Assembly (NCBI GenBank): GCA_019415505.1
Contig: DXZC01000020.1
Coordinates: forward strand, 1 to 21,382
From: Peptococcaceae bacterium
GTDB taxonomy: Bacteria > Bacillota > Dehalobacteriia > UBA7702
Direction of reading: 5' to 3'
Length of the DNA: 21,382 bases
A program made the translations under genes and the position numbers. Below are positions 1 to 8,169 of this stretch, one piece after another (the stretch's first letter is position 1; each line of letters opens with the position of its first letter). The notes under the pieces are model-generated. The model did no database searches. It saw only the letters and a list, made by a program, of their open reading frames with translations, and was not told where the DNA came from.

Positions 1-1
1 G

Positions 2-907
2 GAGAATTCTTGGCTGTCCATGTCCCGGTATATGCAATATGCCCAGGTTAAAGTGGAGGAAAACACCGGCGTTCACCTCTTTGCCGCGGCCGGGGGCCGC
101 CATTCCGGTCTGGCTGGCTTAAAAAGCGGCTTTTCCGAAGCTTGGGAAGCCTATGAATACCAAAAGATTTACGACGATGAAAACAGCCTGATTTTTTATA
201 ATAATATTGAATTTTCCGGCAATGACGATTATAAAAATAATGACGACGCTTGGTACGAATTGGAGCGCAAATTCCTCCATTATATCAATATTGAGGACTT
301 TGAAAACAGCGCCAAGGCCCTGGAAAAAATTATCGAGCTAATTGGCAATACCCCCCACCAGAGCTTTCAAATTACCAAGTATAAGGTTTTCGGCTTGCTG
401 AACTCCCTTTACATCAACTCTATGGAGCGCAAGGATGTGGCAGAAAGCCTGTTAAACATCAACGCCCTTTACCATATCTCCGGCAGTAAATCCATTACGG
501 AGCTGCAACGCTGGGTTAAAATAATTTATAAAGCAATCGAAAGCGCTTTAAGCGCCGATAAAAATAGCCTCGGCTCTAACAGCCGGGCCCAGGAAATTGC
601 CAGCTATCTGCAGGAAAACTACAGCAATACGGACTTAAACATAGTGGCGGTAGCTGATAAATTCAGGCTGACCCCAGCCTACCTGTCCCGCTTATTCAAA
701 AAGGAAATGGGTCGAGGGCCGGCGGAATATTTACAAAAAATACGTATTGAAGCCGCTAAAAATCTGTTAGTAAATACGGATATGACAATTAAGGAAATTT
801 CCGAAAAAGTGGGCTACCAATATGTCCTCACTCTAAACCGAGCCTTTAAAAAATTTGAGGGCATAACCCCCTCCCAATATCTGGCTCGTCACAAAAATAT
901 AAACTAA
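2..907 (+). CDS. AraC-family transcriptional regulator, C-terminal part (5' end outside window)
   Basis: The reading frame is open to the left edge, so the gene is cut by the window; an internal ATG lies at 20 but no ribosome site precedes it. The visible part starts in a region resembling the degenerate GGDEF-like middle domain of YesN/AraC-type regulators (a Gly-Gly-Arg, then Gly-Leu-x-x-Gly and a Ser...Glu-Ala pattern). A helical linker follows. A typical AraC double helix-turn-helix fills roughly the last 100 residues, including 'YLSRLFKKEMG' and the closing 'FKKFEGITPSQYL'. Such proteins bind DNA and usually activate neighbouring catabolic or uptake genes. A strong terminator follows the TAA stop by 6 nt. 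The next genes are the kinase-methyltransferase operon on the same strand, so it may regulate them, but that is inference. The missing N-terminus could be a receiver domain, an extracellular sensor or a ligand pocket. Confidence 0.88.
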   Translation, partial: ENSWLSMSRYMQYAQVKVEENTGVHLFAAAGGRHSGLAGLKSGFSEAWEAYEYQKIYDDENSLIFYNNIEFSGNDDYKNNDDAWYELERKFLHYINIEDFENSAKALEKIIELIGNTPHQSFQITKYKVFGLLNSLYINSMERKDVAESLLNINALYHISGSKSITELQRWVKIIYKAIESALSADKNSLGSNSRAQEIASYLQENYSNTDLNIVAVADKFRLTPAYLSRLFKKEMGRGPAEYLQKIRIEAAKNLLVNTDMTIKEISEKVGYQYVLTLNRAFKKFEGITPSQYLARHKNIN

Positions 908-913
908 GCTTCA

Positions 914-937
914 GCGCCCCAGAAGGGGCGCTTTTTT
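914..937 (+). terminator. Rho-independent terminator of the AraC-type gene
   Basis: A perfect 7-bp GC-rich stem (GCGCCCC / GGGGCGC) with an AGAA loop is followed by six T. It begins 6 nt after the regulator stop codon. Confidence 0.93.
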
Positions 938-1249
938 ACGGCCTAAAGCTGTTATTAATATAGCTGTAAGCTGCTAATTATCAATTTTTGTTAAGGCTGA
1001 ACAATTTTTGCTTAACCAATCAATTTTTGTATTATCATAAAAAACGCTGGGTAAATCAAAAAGTGAGTCTTTAATTTTCAGCCCCCAGCCCTTATGATGA
1101 ATTGAGAAAATTTAAGGCCAGCGGCAAAAAGCTGCCTTACGGTAATTGCGGACATTAAATAATTGGCGTAGTCAGGTAATTAAAAAAATACTCGCCATAA
1201 TCAATGTACCGCAAGTAAAACAAAAACGGCGAAAGAGGATATTGTAAAA
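938..1249. other. Intergenic region with three CAATTTTTG iterons
   Basis: This stretch separates the AraC-type regulator from the kinase-methyltransferase operon. The 9-mer CAATTTTTG occurs at 982-990, 1002-1010 and 1021-1029, spacings of 20 and 19 bp, so all copies face the same side of the helix. This is the layout of an operator for a dimeric or multimeric regulator. I found no convincing sigma-A promoter and no riboswitch I recognise in the rest. Confidence 0.45.
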
Positions 1250-2524
1250 ATGGCAAGTAAGAATTATTGCACCATGCAAACAGCAGCTATGCAGCGTTAC
1301 CACAACTTTGATTCAGAAGCTATCCTGGCAATGCACCACCAGGCTGCACAAGGGGCGGCGGATATGAAACGCCTAGCCCAAAATACCAAGGAAGCCTTTC
1401 TCTACAGCCAGATTAAAGAAATAGTGGAAAACTATTACGATTTAGGCGACCTAATTGAGGCTTACCAAATTTTCGGCGGTTATATCAACACCACCTTTGG
1501 CATTTACACGGAAAAGGACGGCGAAAGGGAAACCTGGCTTTTCCGCAAGTATAAAAGAGGCAAGGAGCTGGACTCCCTGCTCTTTGAACATAACCTTCTC
1601 ATTCATGCCCGCCAAAACGGCTTTAGCTACGGCGCCGTACCAATTAAGTCCAAAAATGGCAAAACCTATCATGTGGCCAAACAGCTAATGCCCGAGGGCG
1701 AGGAGGACTTTTATTTCGCCATTTTCAATTATATTGGCGGCAACAATAAATACGATTGGATTCCCAACTGGGCCGGGGCGGACGTGAACGAAACTACAAT
1801 TATTAGCGCCGCCCGCTCTATGGCGGAATTTCATAACTCAACCCGGAAATTTGACCCTCAAGGTCTACATGGCGACAATATAATGGATAACGAAAACATC
1901 ACTGCTAATGATATTATCAAAAAATTCCCCCAAACCTTGCAAAGCTATAGGGCGAGCTATGCCGCGAACGGTTACGAGAATGTTTACACTGAATATTTTG
2001 ACGCCAACTATGAATATTTAGCTAAGATGTGCCGGCTGGCGGTTATACCGCCGGAGGATTACGCCCAGATGCCGCAAAACCCCTGTCACTGCGATTTTCA
2101 CCCCGGCAATTTTAAATATGACGAAAAGGGCGCTGTTTGCGGCAGCTTTGACTATGATATGGCCAAAATAGATTCCCGTCTGTTTGAAATCGGCTTGGCC
2201 ATGCACTATTGCTTCGCCTCCTGGAAATCGGAAACCAACGGCATTATTAAGCTTGAGCGGGTGGAAAAATTTATTCGCACCTATAACGAGGAATTAAGTA
2301 AGCTCAAAGGCTTACCACCTTTAAACGCTACTGAAAAAAAATACCTTTACGAGGTAATAGTCCAGGGTACCCTTTACGTTGTGGGCTGGTGCAGCTCAGC
2401 CTGTGTTTACAACCCCTCCCTGGATCCCTATGAGTACCTTTTCTATACCCAGCACTTCCTAGCCAGCCTCCACTGGTTGGAAGATCACGCGGCAGAAATT
2501 AGGGAGCTGGCGGCAACGCTTTAA
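1250..2524 (+). CDS. Aminoglycoside phosphotransferase (APH)/choline-kinase-fold kinase
   Basis: A 424-residue protein of the APH/homoserine-kinase-like superfamily. The catalytic loop is 'HCDFHPGN' at about residues 280-287 (Asp282 as base, Asn287 as metal ligand), and the metal-binding 'FDYD' is at about 300-303. The N-terminal lobe around residues 75-105 has a 'GGYINTTFGIY' stretch that could form the nucleotide loop, and a likely ATP-lysine region near 'FRKYKRG'. The first 50 or so residues match nothing I know. The start is the ATG at 1250 with a purine-rich AAGAGG about 12 nt upstream; the spacing is long, so the start is not certain. The stop lies 20 nt before the MttB-family gene, so the two are almost certainly co-transcribed. 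A small-molecule kinase paired with a quaternary-amine methyltransferase suggests the substrate is an amino alcohol or betaine-like compound, but the substrate cannot be read from sequence. Confidence 0.82.
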   Translation: MASKNYCTMQTAAMQRYHNFDSEAILAMHHQAAQGAADMKRLAQNTKEAFLYSQIKEIVENYYDLGDLIEAYQIFGGYINTTFGIYTEKDGERETWLFRKYKRGKELDSLLFEHNLLIHARQNGFSYGAVPIKSKNGKTYHVAKQLMPEGEEDFYFAIFNYIGGNNKYDWIPNWAGADVNETTIISAARSMAEFHNSTRKFDPQGLHGDNIMDNENITANDIIKKFPQTLQSYRASYAANGYENVYTEYFDANYEYLAKMCRLAVIPPEDYAQMPQNPCHCDFHPGNFKYDEKGAVCGSFDYDMAKIDSRLFEIGLAMHYCFASWKSETNGIIKLERVEKFIRTYNEELSKLKGLPPLNATEKKYLYEVIVQGTLYVVGWCSSACVYNPSLDPYEYLFYTQHFLASLHWLEDHAAEIRELAATL

Positions 2525-2544
2525 ATTTGAAAGGAGCAAAAATA

Positions 2545-3981
2545 ATGAACTTAGCAGCCCAGGTAAAAGTTTTATCGGATAATGATATGGAGATGGTACA
2601 CGCCAAAGCGTTGGAGCTATTGGCAAAACGGGGCGTGGTTTTTCAAAGTGATGAAGCAATAGCAACATTTCAGCGCCATGGCGCTAAAATATCGGATCAC
2701 ACCGTATTCCTCACTAAGGAGATGGTGGAAAATGCCCTGACCCAATGCCCCAGTACCTTTCGTTTAGAGGCTTTAAAGCCGGAAAATAGCGTCACAGTGG
2801 GCGAGGGACTACTGGTACACCCCGCCGGCGGGGAAGTATTCGTGGGAGATTATCAGGGGAACCGCCATGCTCCCACTCTACAAGATTTCGCTGATTTGCA
2901 AAAAGTCTACCAGGCTTGCGCTAATGTGGACATCGGCGGCTTTCAACCTTTAAGCCCCACGGATATAAACGAAAGAGTCAAGGGGCTTCACTGCACCCTA
3001 GCGGCTATGAAAAACTGCAATAAACCCATTCTCAGCCCCATGGAGCTAGATACCATAGAGCAAAAAGAGGAATGTCTGGAACTTTTCAACATAGCCTTTG
3101 GCCAAGAAAATTATCTTGCGGAACACTATGTAACCTGGCACGCTGTTTGCTCCAACTCACCCTTTTTCTACTCCGACTTTGCCTGTGAAGGCATAAAAGT
3201 TTATGCTGAGCACAACCAGCCTATTATTCTGGTATCCGCCCCCATGACCGGTATAACCTCGCCAATCTACTTATTCGCCACGGTAATTATGACTATGGCG
3301 GAACTACTAGCCGGCCTGGTTTACGCCCAACTGGTTAAACCCGGCGTGCCTGTAGTGCCTTCCGCTTCTCTCACTTACGGCAATATGCGCTTTGCCACTT
3401 GGGAATGCGCCAGCCCCGATACTGCCCTCATGCTGGGCGCCGCCATTCAAATGTTCCGCGAATTTTACAAACTCCCGGCCCGGTCCCAAACAGGGGTTAC
3501 CAGCTCAAAAACTATTGATTACCAAGCTGGCCTGGAAACTATACAGAGCTTTCTCTTCTCAGCCTTAGCGGGCACAAACCTCACCAGTCAATCCGTGGGC
3601 ACGCTGGCTAACCTTATGACCTCATCTCTGGAAAAAACCGTACTAGACGATGAAATGATAGCCCGGGTGCACTACTTAATTGACGGCATGAAAACCAGCC
3701 CTGAAGATATGGACATTGAGGAACTGCTCCAAGCGGAACCTTGCCAGGATTTCATGACAACGGAATCCACGATGTTGCATTTTCGTGACGGTTGGCAACC
3801 CACCGTTTCCGACTGGCGTTCCTATGACGCTTGGGAAAAGGACGGCCAGGAGACAGTGGTGGCCCAAGCCCAAAGAAAAGTCCAGGAAATTCTGGCCAAC
3901 GCTCCGGAAAGCCTGCTAGATCAGGAACAGGAAAGAGATTTAAAGGCCTTTATAGCTAAAGTAGAAAACCGCTGCTGCTAA
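2545..3981 (+). CDS. MttB-superfamily (trimethylamine/glycine betaine-type) methyltransferase without pyrrolysine
   Basis: A 478-residue member of the MttB family. Characterised members move a methyl group from a quaternary or tertiary amine to a cognate corrinoid protein. Family features include the 'VHPAGGEVFVGDY' region, the 'APMTGITSP' segment and the 'SSKTIDYQAG' signature near residues 321-329. The frame is open throughout with no internal TAG, so this is a non-Pyl relative in the manner of MtgB of Desulfitobacterium, not a Pyl-dependent MttB. I chose the ATG at 2545 because AAAGGAG sits 8 nt upstream; an in-frame TTG at 2527 would place that ribosome site inside the gene. It follows the APH-fold kinase gene directly. 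No corrinoid-protein gene is adjacent, although the family needs one. The substrate is unknown. Confidence 0.88.
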   Translation: MNLAAQVKVLSDNDMEMVHAKALELLAKRGVVFQSDEAIATFQRHGAKISDHTVFLTKEMVENALTQCPSTFRLEALKPENSVTVGEGLLVHPAGGEVFVGDYQGNRHAPTLQDFADLQKVYQACANVDIGGFQPLSPTDINERVKGLHCTLAAMKNCNKPILSPMELDTIEQKEECLELFNIAFGQENYLAEHYVTWHAVCSNSPFFYSDFACEGIKVYAEHNQPIILVSAPMTGITSPIYLFATVIMTMAELLAGLVYAQLVKPGVPVVPSASLTYGNMRFATWECASPDTALMLGAAIQMFREFYKLPARSQTGVTSSKTIDYQAGLETIQSFLFSALAGTNLTSQSVGTLANLMTSSLEKTVLDDEMIARVHYLIDGMKTSPEDMDIEELLQAEPCQDFMTTESTMLHFRDGWQPTVSDWRSYDAWEKDGQETVVAQAQRKVQEILANAPESLLDQEQERDLKAFIAKVENRCC

Positions 3982-4037
3982 TAATCTGTAAACAGCAGCC
4001 AAGCTAAAGCGCCGGATAAATTATATTTGCTATTCTC

Positions 4038-4043
4038 TATAAT
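4038..4043 (+). promoter_or_regulatory. Possible -10 element before the 4.1-kb structured RNA
   Basis: A perfect TATAAT lies about 35 nt upstream of the predicted fold at 4077-4144. No good -35 hexamer is visible at the right spacing, so this is weak support for a separate transcript. Confidence 0.25.
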
Positions 4044-4076
4044 AATAGTTAAGACCATAGAAATTAATTAAAACTT

Positions 4077-4193
4077 TCAGAGTGAGGAAAAAACCAAATT
4101 AGGCGGGTAATTTTTTCAACAGCTATTGATATTAGCCACTCTGATCCCTTCTTTCTCGGCCAATGACATTACCCCAGTCATTGGCCTTTTTTT
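4077..4193 (+). ncRNA. Candidate structured RNA: three-way junction plus terminator
   Basis: Three nested helices can be drawn by eye. P1 is TCAGAGTG 4077-4084 with CACTCTGA 4137-4144 (8 bp). P2 is GAAAAAA 4087-4093 with TTTTTTC 4111-4117 (7 bp). P3 is GCTA 4122-4125 with TAGC 4133-4136. P3 abuts P1, and the hairpin terminator at 4158-4193 follows. No gene lies downstream on this strand. It could be a small RNA, a long 3' UTR structure of the methyltransferase operon, or chance. It matches no riboswitch class I recognise. P2 is A/T only and could be accidental. Confidence 0.35.
4158..4193 (+). terminator. Rho-independent terminator
   Basis: A perfect 10-bp stem (GGCCAATGAC / GTCATTGGCC) with a 9-nt loop is followed by seven T. 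It lies about 175 nt after the methyltransferase stop, so it ends that operon's transcript or a separate small RNA. Confidence 0.85.
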
Positions 4194-4383
4194 CTTACGC
4201 TACTATAGCTTTTAATTATTTTGCGATAATAAACCTACCTGTCATAACAAAATCAAGCCTAATCCCCATAATTATCCTTACCCCATTAACCGCAATAAGT
4301 ACCAACCAGGCCCCGCCCCGAAAGACCGCCCGAAGATACCAATAGGTGCTTTTATATGGCCAGAAATTTAACCTCTTAAAGCC

Positions 4384-4770
4384 TCACTTAAATTCGCGGT
4401 GCATTACCAAGGCAATGTAGCCTAAGGCGTAACCGATGATACCGCCCCCAAGACCAAACGCTCCCCAACTTACGCCAACAATATCGCGGCACAGCCAACC
4501 GATAACAGAGCCAATAATTCCCCCGGCCAGGGATATTTTCCAGCAAAAGCTCTCATCCGTTGTTTCTATTTCCGCAACATCATCCAACAGGGAATCTAGG
4601 GTAACATCAAACAAGTTGGCAATAGCCTTTAAATTGCCAATATCAGGCATCCCTCTCCCGGTCTCCCATTTTGTTATCGCCTGCCTAGAGACATTTAACA
4701 ATTCAGCCAGTTGTTCCTGGGAATACTCATGTTTAATTCGCAACTGTTTTAGTTTTTCAGAAAAATCCAT
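4384..4770 (-). CDS. XRE-family HTH regulator with two C-terminal membrane segments
   Basis: A 128-residue protein. Residues 7-61 form a Cro/C1-type helix-turn-helix ('YSQEQLAELLNVSRQAITKWE'-type core, then 'PDIGNLKAIANLF'). After a short acidic linker there are two glycine-rich hydrophobic stretches at about 78-98 and 102-123, which should anchor the protein in the membrane. This layout, a short XRE repressor with small C-terminal membrane segments, is common in Firmicutes; the signals sensed are mostly unknown. The start is the ATG at 4770 with a very strong GGGGGAGGTGA ribosome site. It stands alone, facing spoVT's 3' end. An 8-bp dyad at 4836-4854 upstream could be its own operator. It ends with TGA. 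No clear terminator follows. Confidence 0.85.
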   Translation of the reverse strand: MDFSEKLKQLRIKHEYSQEQLAELLNVSRQAITKWETGRGMPDIGNLKAIANLFDVTLDSLLDDVAEIETTDESFCWKISLAGGIIGSVIGWLCRDIVGVSWGAFGLGGGIIGYALGYIALVMHREFK

Positions 4771-4835
4771 GCTGTCACCTCCCCCAAAATATTAACACAA
4801 AGGCGGCAATATGTCGGCTACATACGGTTTCCGGA

Positions 4836-4854
4836 CCGCTACTTATAGTAGCGG
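4836..4854. promoter_or_regulatory. Inverted repeat upstream of the XRE gene (possible operator)
   Basis: A perfect dyad, CCGCTACT - TAT - AGTAGCGG, lies 66-84 bp upstream of the XRE start codon. It could be a repressor operator or a leader hairpin. The rest of 4855-5080 shows nothing I recognise. Confidence 0.35.
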
Positions 4855-5081
4855 CCAGGAGCCAGACGAGGCAATGGCGGGTTTTAACCCTCCAAAACTT
4901 GCCCTTATTCAATTAGTATAGCAAATAAGTCTCTACTCAGTTAAAACCTTATTTTCGTTCGCAATATTGATTCGCCACTTGATTATCATAATCATACTAT
5001 AATTTCAACCTCTAATCACCCTTTACGGCTAACCTATATAATTACTCTCCGGATTGACTAGGCTCTTAACAGTTTTTGCTG

Positions 5082-5129
5082 AAAAATAAACGCCCCCAGA
5101 CGGACAATACAGCCTGAGAGCGTTTATTT
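5082..5129 (-). terminator. Terminator of spoVT
   Basis: A long hairpin downstream of spoVT on the minus strand. A perfect 10-bp base (AAATAAACGC / GCGTTTATTT) extends inward by about 8 further pairs with some G-U, and ends in a T run. Confidence 0.8.
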
Positions 5130-5144
5130 CAATTTTACGGTTTT

Positions 5145-5708
5145 TTATTGTTCCAACTGCTTGGCCAGAAAACCGGCGGCAGTTTCGCTGAGCTTTTGCT
5201 CTAAATCACCCATAACCACTTTTTCCTCTTTAGTGCAAATTATCACGGCGCCAATTACATCGCCGTGGGGAATTATAGGGGCAATACAAAAGGCGTTGAT
5301 ATCATTGTCGCCATTATCGTCAATAATATTGAGATAATTTTTGTTGGCCTCCTCCTTAATACCGTTAACCAAGAGGGTGCGCCTGTCGTCCATAACCTTT
5401 TCCACGATACTGCCAATGGGCTTATTCAGGTACTCCTTTTTAGAGCCGCCGCTAACGGCAATAATTTCATCCCGGTCAGCAATGAGAATGGTAGCGCCTA
5501 AAGTATCGCTAAGGGCGTCGGCATATTCCTTGGCGAAATCCCCCAGTTCAGTGATGGGAGAATATTTTTTCAGGATTACTTCCCCTTCCCTGTCCACAAA
5601 TATTTCCAAAGGGTCTCCCTCTTTAATCCGCATAGTGCGGCGTATCTCTTTGGGAATTACAACTCTGCCTAAATCATCTATCCGTCTGACTATCCCTGTA
5701 GCTTTCAT
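5145..5708 (-). CDS. spoVT: Stage V sporulation protein T, transcriptional regulator
   Basis: A 187-residue protein. The N-terminal AbrB-type swapped-hairpin DNA-binding domain (residues 1-50) is almost canonical for SpoVT: 'MKATGIVRRIDDLGRVVIPK' followed by an 'IRRTMRIKEGDPLEIF' stretch. Residues 55-187 form the GAF-like domain. In Bacillus SpoVT acts in the forespore, adjusting sigma-G-dependent genes; that role is assumed here by homology. It is slightly longer than the roughly 178-residue Bacillus protein, with an acidic 'DDNGDNDIN' insert near residues 132-140. The start is supported by GGAGG about 11 nt upstream. The gene is monocistronic and has its own terminator. Its presence marks the organism as an endospore former. 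I could not place a confident forespore-type promoter upstream. Confidence 0.95.
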   Translation of the reverse strand: MKATGIVRRIDDLGRVVIPKEIRRTMRIKEGDPLEIFVDREGEVILKKYSPITELGDFAKEYADALSDTLGATILIADRDEIIAVSGGSKKEYLNKPIGSIVEKVMDDRRTLLVNGIKEEANKNYLNIIDDNGDNDINAFCIAPIIPHGDVIGAVIICTKEEKVVMGDLEQKLSETAAGFLAKQLEQ

Positions 5709-6349
5709 AGAAAAAATTCCTCCATTGTCTGCAAATTCCTGTTTCCTGTAGTTTGCGGCATTTTAAGGGAAATTATGTATGAAATTTACAACCTTAAACC
5801 AACACCATTAGTTATTGCCAGTTAGTCTTAATGCCAGTTCCTGATTGGTAAAAAATGTTAAGCAAAAATTGAGAAGCTGTGGTATTAAATGGCAACTCAC
5901 ACCTTTTTATACTTCAATAAACTGAATTTTTAGCTACTGGCTATCAATTACTATCCTTGCTTCCCCAAGGCTCCTGACAAGACTATTGTGCCAATAGGCT
6001 AATTATTTAAAAATAGTATGGATCGCGGAGAGGATAATACTCGGTTCTTTACAGGGCAGGGGTAAATTTTTGCAAAGGTCATTTATGCTATGAGTTATAA
6101 AAAGCGGCATTATAAGCCTATTTTACCGTGAACCAGTCATTGTATACATCAAAAGGAAAGGTTTTTCTTCACAGACTTTACTTTGCAGATTCTTCTTACA
6201 GGCCGCGCCTGCCGTCTAATAGCTGCAAAAGCGTCTTTCCGAATTATTGCGCGGCAGATTATTTTCCTGACTCACATTTTAATAGCCCTCTATTTATACC
6301 TAGCTGCGTAACCAGCTATGATAGGATTTACCGCCCCAAATACAGAGAA
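5709..6349. other. Long gene-free region between spoVT and the gdhA side
   Basis: About 640 bases with no convincing gene. The minus-strand 15-mer CAATTTTTGCTTAAC near 5854-5868 also occurs on the plus strand at 1002-1016, in the iteron region before the kinase-methyltransferase operon. A 104-codon frame from a GTG at 6128 has no ribosome site and runs through the hairpin at 6350-6387, so I do not call it. Confidence 0.4.
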
Positions 6350-6387
6350 AGCAGGGCCCCTCGGCGAAAACGCCGCCAGGCCCTGCT
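6350..6387 (-). terminator. Strong hairpin, possible distal terminator of gdhA
   Basis: AGCAGGGCC / GGCCCTGCT form 9 bp, followed by a 3x3 internal loop, then CGGCG / CGCCG closed by AAAA. The minus strand continues TTTCTCT and the plus strand CTTTATT, so T tracts are modest on both sides. It lies about 165 nt past the gdhA stop. It could also end an unseen plus-strand transcript. Confidence 0.5.
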
Positions 6388-6473
6388 CTTTATTCACAAT
6401 TTTACCAAATCAGGCAAACCGCCTAAGTTTATCGGCCAATAAATTGCCCAATTAGTTGCGGTTTAGTTACAGT

Positions 6474-6513
6474 CTAAACTCATCTAAGCTCATTTAAGCT
6501 AAGCTAAACTCAT
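6474..6513. repeat. Four imperfect 10-bp tandem repeats after gdhA
   Basis: Successive 10-mers CTAAACTCAT, CTAAGCTCAT, TTAAGCTAAG and CTAAACTCAT lie between the gdhA stop and its distal hairpin. Units 1 and 4 are identical, and the period equals one helical turn. Confidence 0.6.
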
Positions 6514-6550
6514 TAGGATTGCTCTTTTTTAATTACATTAAGCTGCTAAA

Positions 6551-7882
6551 TTAAACAACGCCCTGGGCCAACATAGCGTCAGCCACTTTAATAAAGCCCG
6601 CGATATTGGCGCCGAGCATGAGGTTGCCTTCATCGCCAGCCTTTTTCGAGGCTTCATAAGCGTTGGCGTAAATATCCTGCATAATGCGGTGTAATTTTTC
6701 GTCTACCTCTTCCCGAGTCCAGCTATAGCGCAGGGAATTCTGGCTCATTTCCAAACCGCTGGTGGCCACGCCGCCAGCATTAGCCGCTTTACCAGGGCCA
6801 TAGTAAATGCCATTTTTCAAATAAATCTCAATGGCTTCCGGTGTGGAGGGCATATTAGCGCCTTCAGCCACATATTTTACGCCGTTATCCACCAGGGCCT
6901 GGGCGCTAACCGCGTCAATTTCGTTTTGGGTAGCGCAGGGTAAGGCGATATCGCATTTAACGGTCCAAATACCTTTGCAGCCTTCCGTATAGGTGCTGCC
7001 GGGTACGCGCTGGGCATATTCCTTGATGCGGCCCCTTTCCACCTCTTTAATTTGTTTGGCCACAGCCAAATCAATGCCATTGGGGTCGTAAATATAGCCG
7101 TTGGAATCGGAAAGGGTAATGACCTTGCCACCGTATTCCTGGGCTTTTTCAGTGGCGTAAAGGGCCACATTACCGGAACCGGAAATAACGATTTCCTTAT
7201 CGGCAAAGCCTTCGCCCTTTTCCTTGAGCATTTCGTTAACAAAGTATAACAAGCCGTAACCAGTAGCCTCAGGACGAATCAAGCTACCGCCAAAGGAGAG
7301 GCCCTTACCAGTTAAAATACCGGTAAATTCGTTGCGCAACTTTTTATATTGCCCAAACATATAGCCGATTTCCCGGGCGCCGGTGCCAATGTCGCCGGCA
7401 GGTACGTCAAGATTGGGACCAATATGACGATAGAGTTCATTCATGAAGGACTGGCAGAAGCGCATAATTTCGCCGTCGCTTTTACCAGCGGGGTTGAAAT
7501 TAGCGCCCCCCTTGGCGCCGCCCATGGGCAAGGTAGTAAGGCTATTCTTAAAAACTTGCTCAAAGGCTAAGAATTTCAAAATACCTAAATTTACCGAAGG
7601 ATGTAACCGAAGGCCGCCTTTATATGGACCGATAGCGCTGTTCATTTGAATACGGTAGCCGCGGTTTATTTGAATCTCGCCGTTATCGTCTACCCAGGGT
7701 ACCCTGAACATAACGACTCTTTCCGGCTCAGCAATTCTTTCCAATATTTTTGCTTTTTCATACTGGGGGTTTTCGTTGATAAAGGGAATCAGGGTCATTG
7801 CTACTTCTTCAACTGCCTGATGGAATTCAGGTTCATTAGGGTTATTAGCCTTAATATCAGCCATAAATGCTTTAAGTTCCAT
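6551..7882 (-). CDS. gdhA: NADP-type glutamate dehydrogenase
   Basis: A 443-residue protein, the usual size of the hexameric NADP-dependent enzyme. It reversibly makes glutamate from 2-oxoglutarate and ammonium in the cytoplasm. Family motifs are all present: 'GPYKGGLRLHPSV' near residues 85-97, the catalytic-lysine loop 'PMGGAKGG' at 119-126, and 'PAGDIGTGAREIG' near 161-173 with the catalytic Asp. A Rossmann domain starts around 'VISGSGNVALYA'. The ATG at 7882 has AAGGAG about 9 nt upstream, and an extended -10 promoter lies just ahead of it. The gene appears monocistronic. In an organism that demethylates methylamines, it would assimilate the ammonium released, which is inference. The cofactor choice is inferred from the overall family match only. 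Confidence 0.96.
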   Translation of the reverse strand: MELKAFMADIKANNPNEPEFHQAVEEVAMTLIPFINENPQYEKAKILERIAEPERVVMFRVPWVDDNGEIQINRGYRIQMNSAIGPYKGGLRLHPSVNLGILKFLAFEQVFKNSLTTLPMGGAKGGANFNPAGKSDGEIMRFCQSFMNELYRHIGPNLDVPAGDIGTGAREIGYMFGQYKKLRNEFTGILTGKGLSFGGSLIRPEATGYGLLYFVNEMLKEKGEGFADKEIVISGSGNVALYATEKAQEYGGKVITLSDSNGYIYDPNGIDLAVAKQIKEVERGRIKEYAQRVPGSTYTEGCKGIWTVKCDIALPCATQNEIDAVSAQALVDNGVKYVAEGANMPSTPEAIEIYLKNGIYYGPGKAANAGGVATSGLEMSQNSLRYSWTREEVDEKLHRIMQDIYANAYEASKKAGDEGNLMLGANIAGFIKVADAMLAQGVV

Positions 7883-7919
7883 GATACATTCTCCTTTTTC
7901 ATTTCATTATTGGCTTATA

Positions 7920-7928
7920 ATTATACCA
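7920..7928 (-). promoter_or_regulatory. Extended -10 promoter element of gdhA
   Basis: On the minus strand TGGTATAAT is a consensus TGnTATAAT extended -10, placed about 38-46 nt upstream of the gdhA start. The -35 region (TAGATT at 17 bp) is weak, as is common with extended -10 promoters. Confidence 0.5.
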
Positions 7929-8169
7929 AATATATTTTAAAAAATCTATCGTATTTAGAAAAAAACACCATACTTACCCCAAAGTCAACAAGATTTTCCC
8001 TTAGGGAACCGGGAATCAGCTACAAATATTTTGCCGCCAAAGCCAAAGAGATTGGGGTCGAAGTGGCAAATTCCCAAATAGCTAAAGCCTCAAAGCCTGA
8101 ATAACCAAAACTGCAAAATTCAAGGATTCAAGGCCCCTAAGAGGCAAACCCTCGATTAAAAATTCAGGT

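Noticed and set aside
2527..2544. TTG start 18 nt upstream for the MttB-family gene
   Set aside because: The only ribosome site (AAAGGAG) would lie inside the gene; the ATG at 2545 is correctly spaced from it.
2545..3981. MttB-family gene as a Pyl-containing trimethylamine methyltransferase
   Set aside because: The frame is open from start to stop with no internal TAG, so it contains no pyrrolysine codon.
4163..4345. 60-codon plus-strand frame after the 4.16-kb terminator
   Set aside because: It starts inside the terminator stem, has no ribosome site and has a composition unlike real proteins.
6128..6442. 104-codon plus-strand frame with GTG start
   Set aside because: It has no ribosome site, resembles nothing, and runs through a strong hairpin.
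7960..8104. Protein-like tail ('ISYKYFAAKAKEIGVEV') of a plus-strand frame antisense to gdhA
   Set aside because: The frame lies mostly opposite gdhA and lacks a start and a ribosome site. The tail could be a gene remnant, but I cannot name a family.
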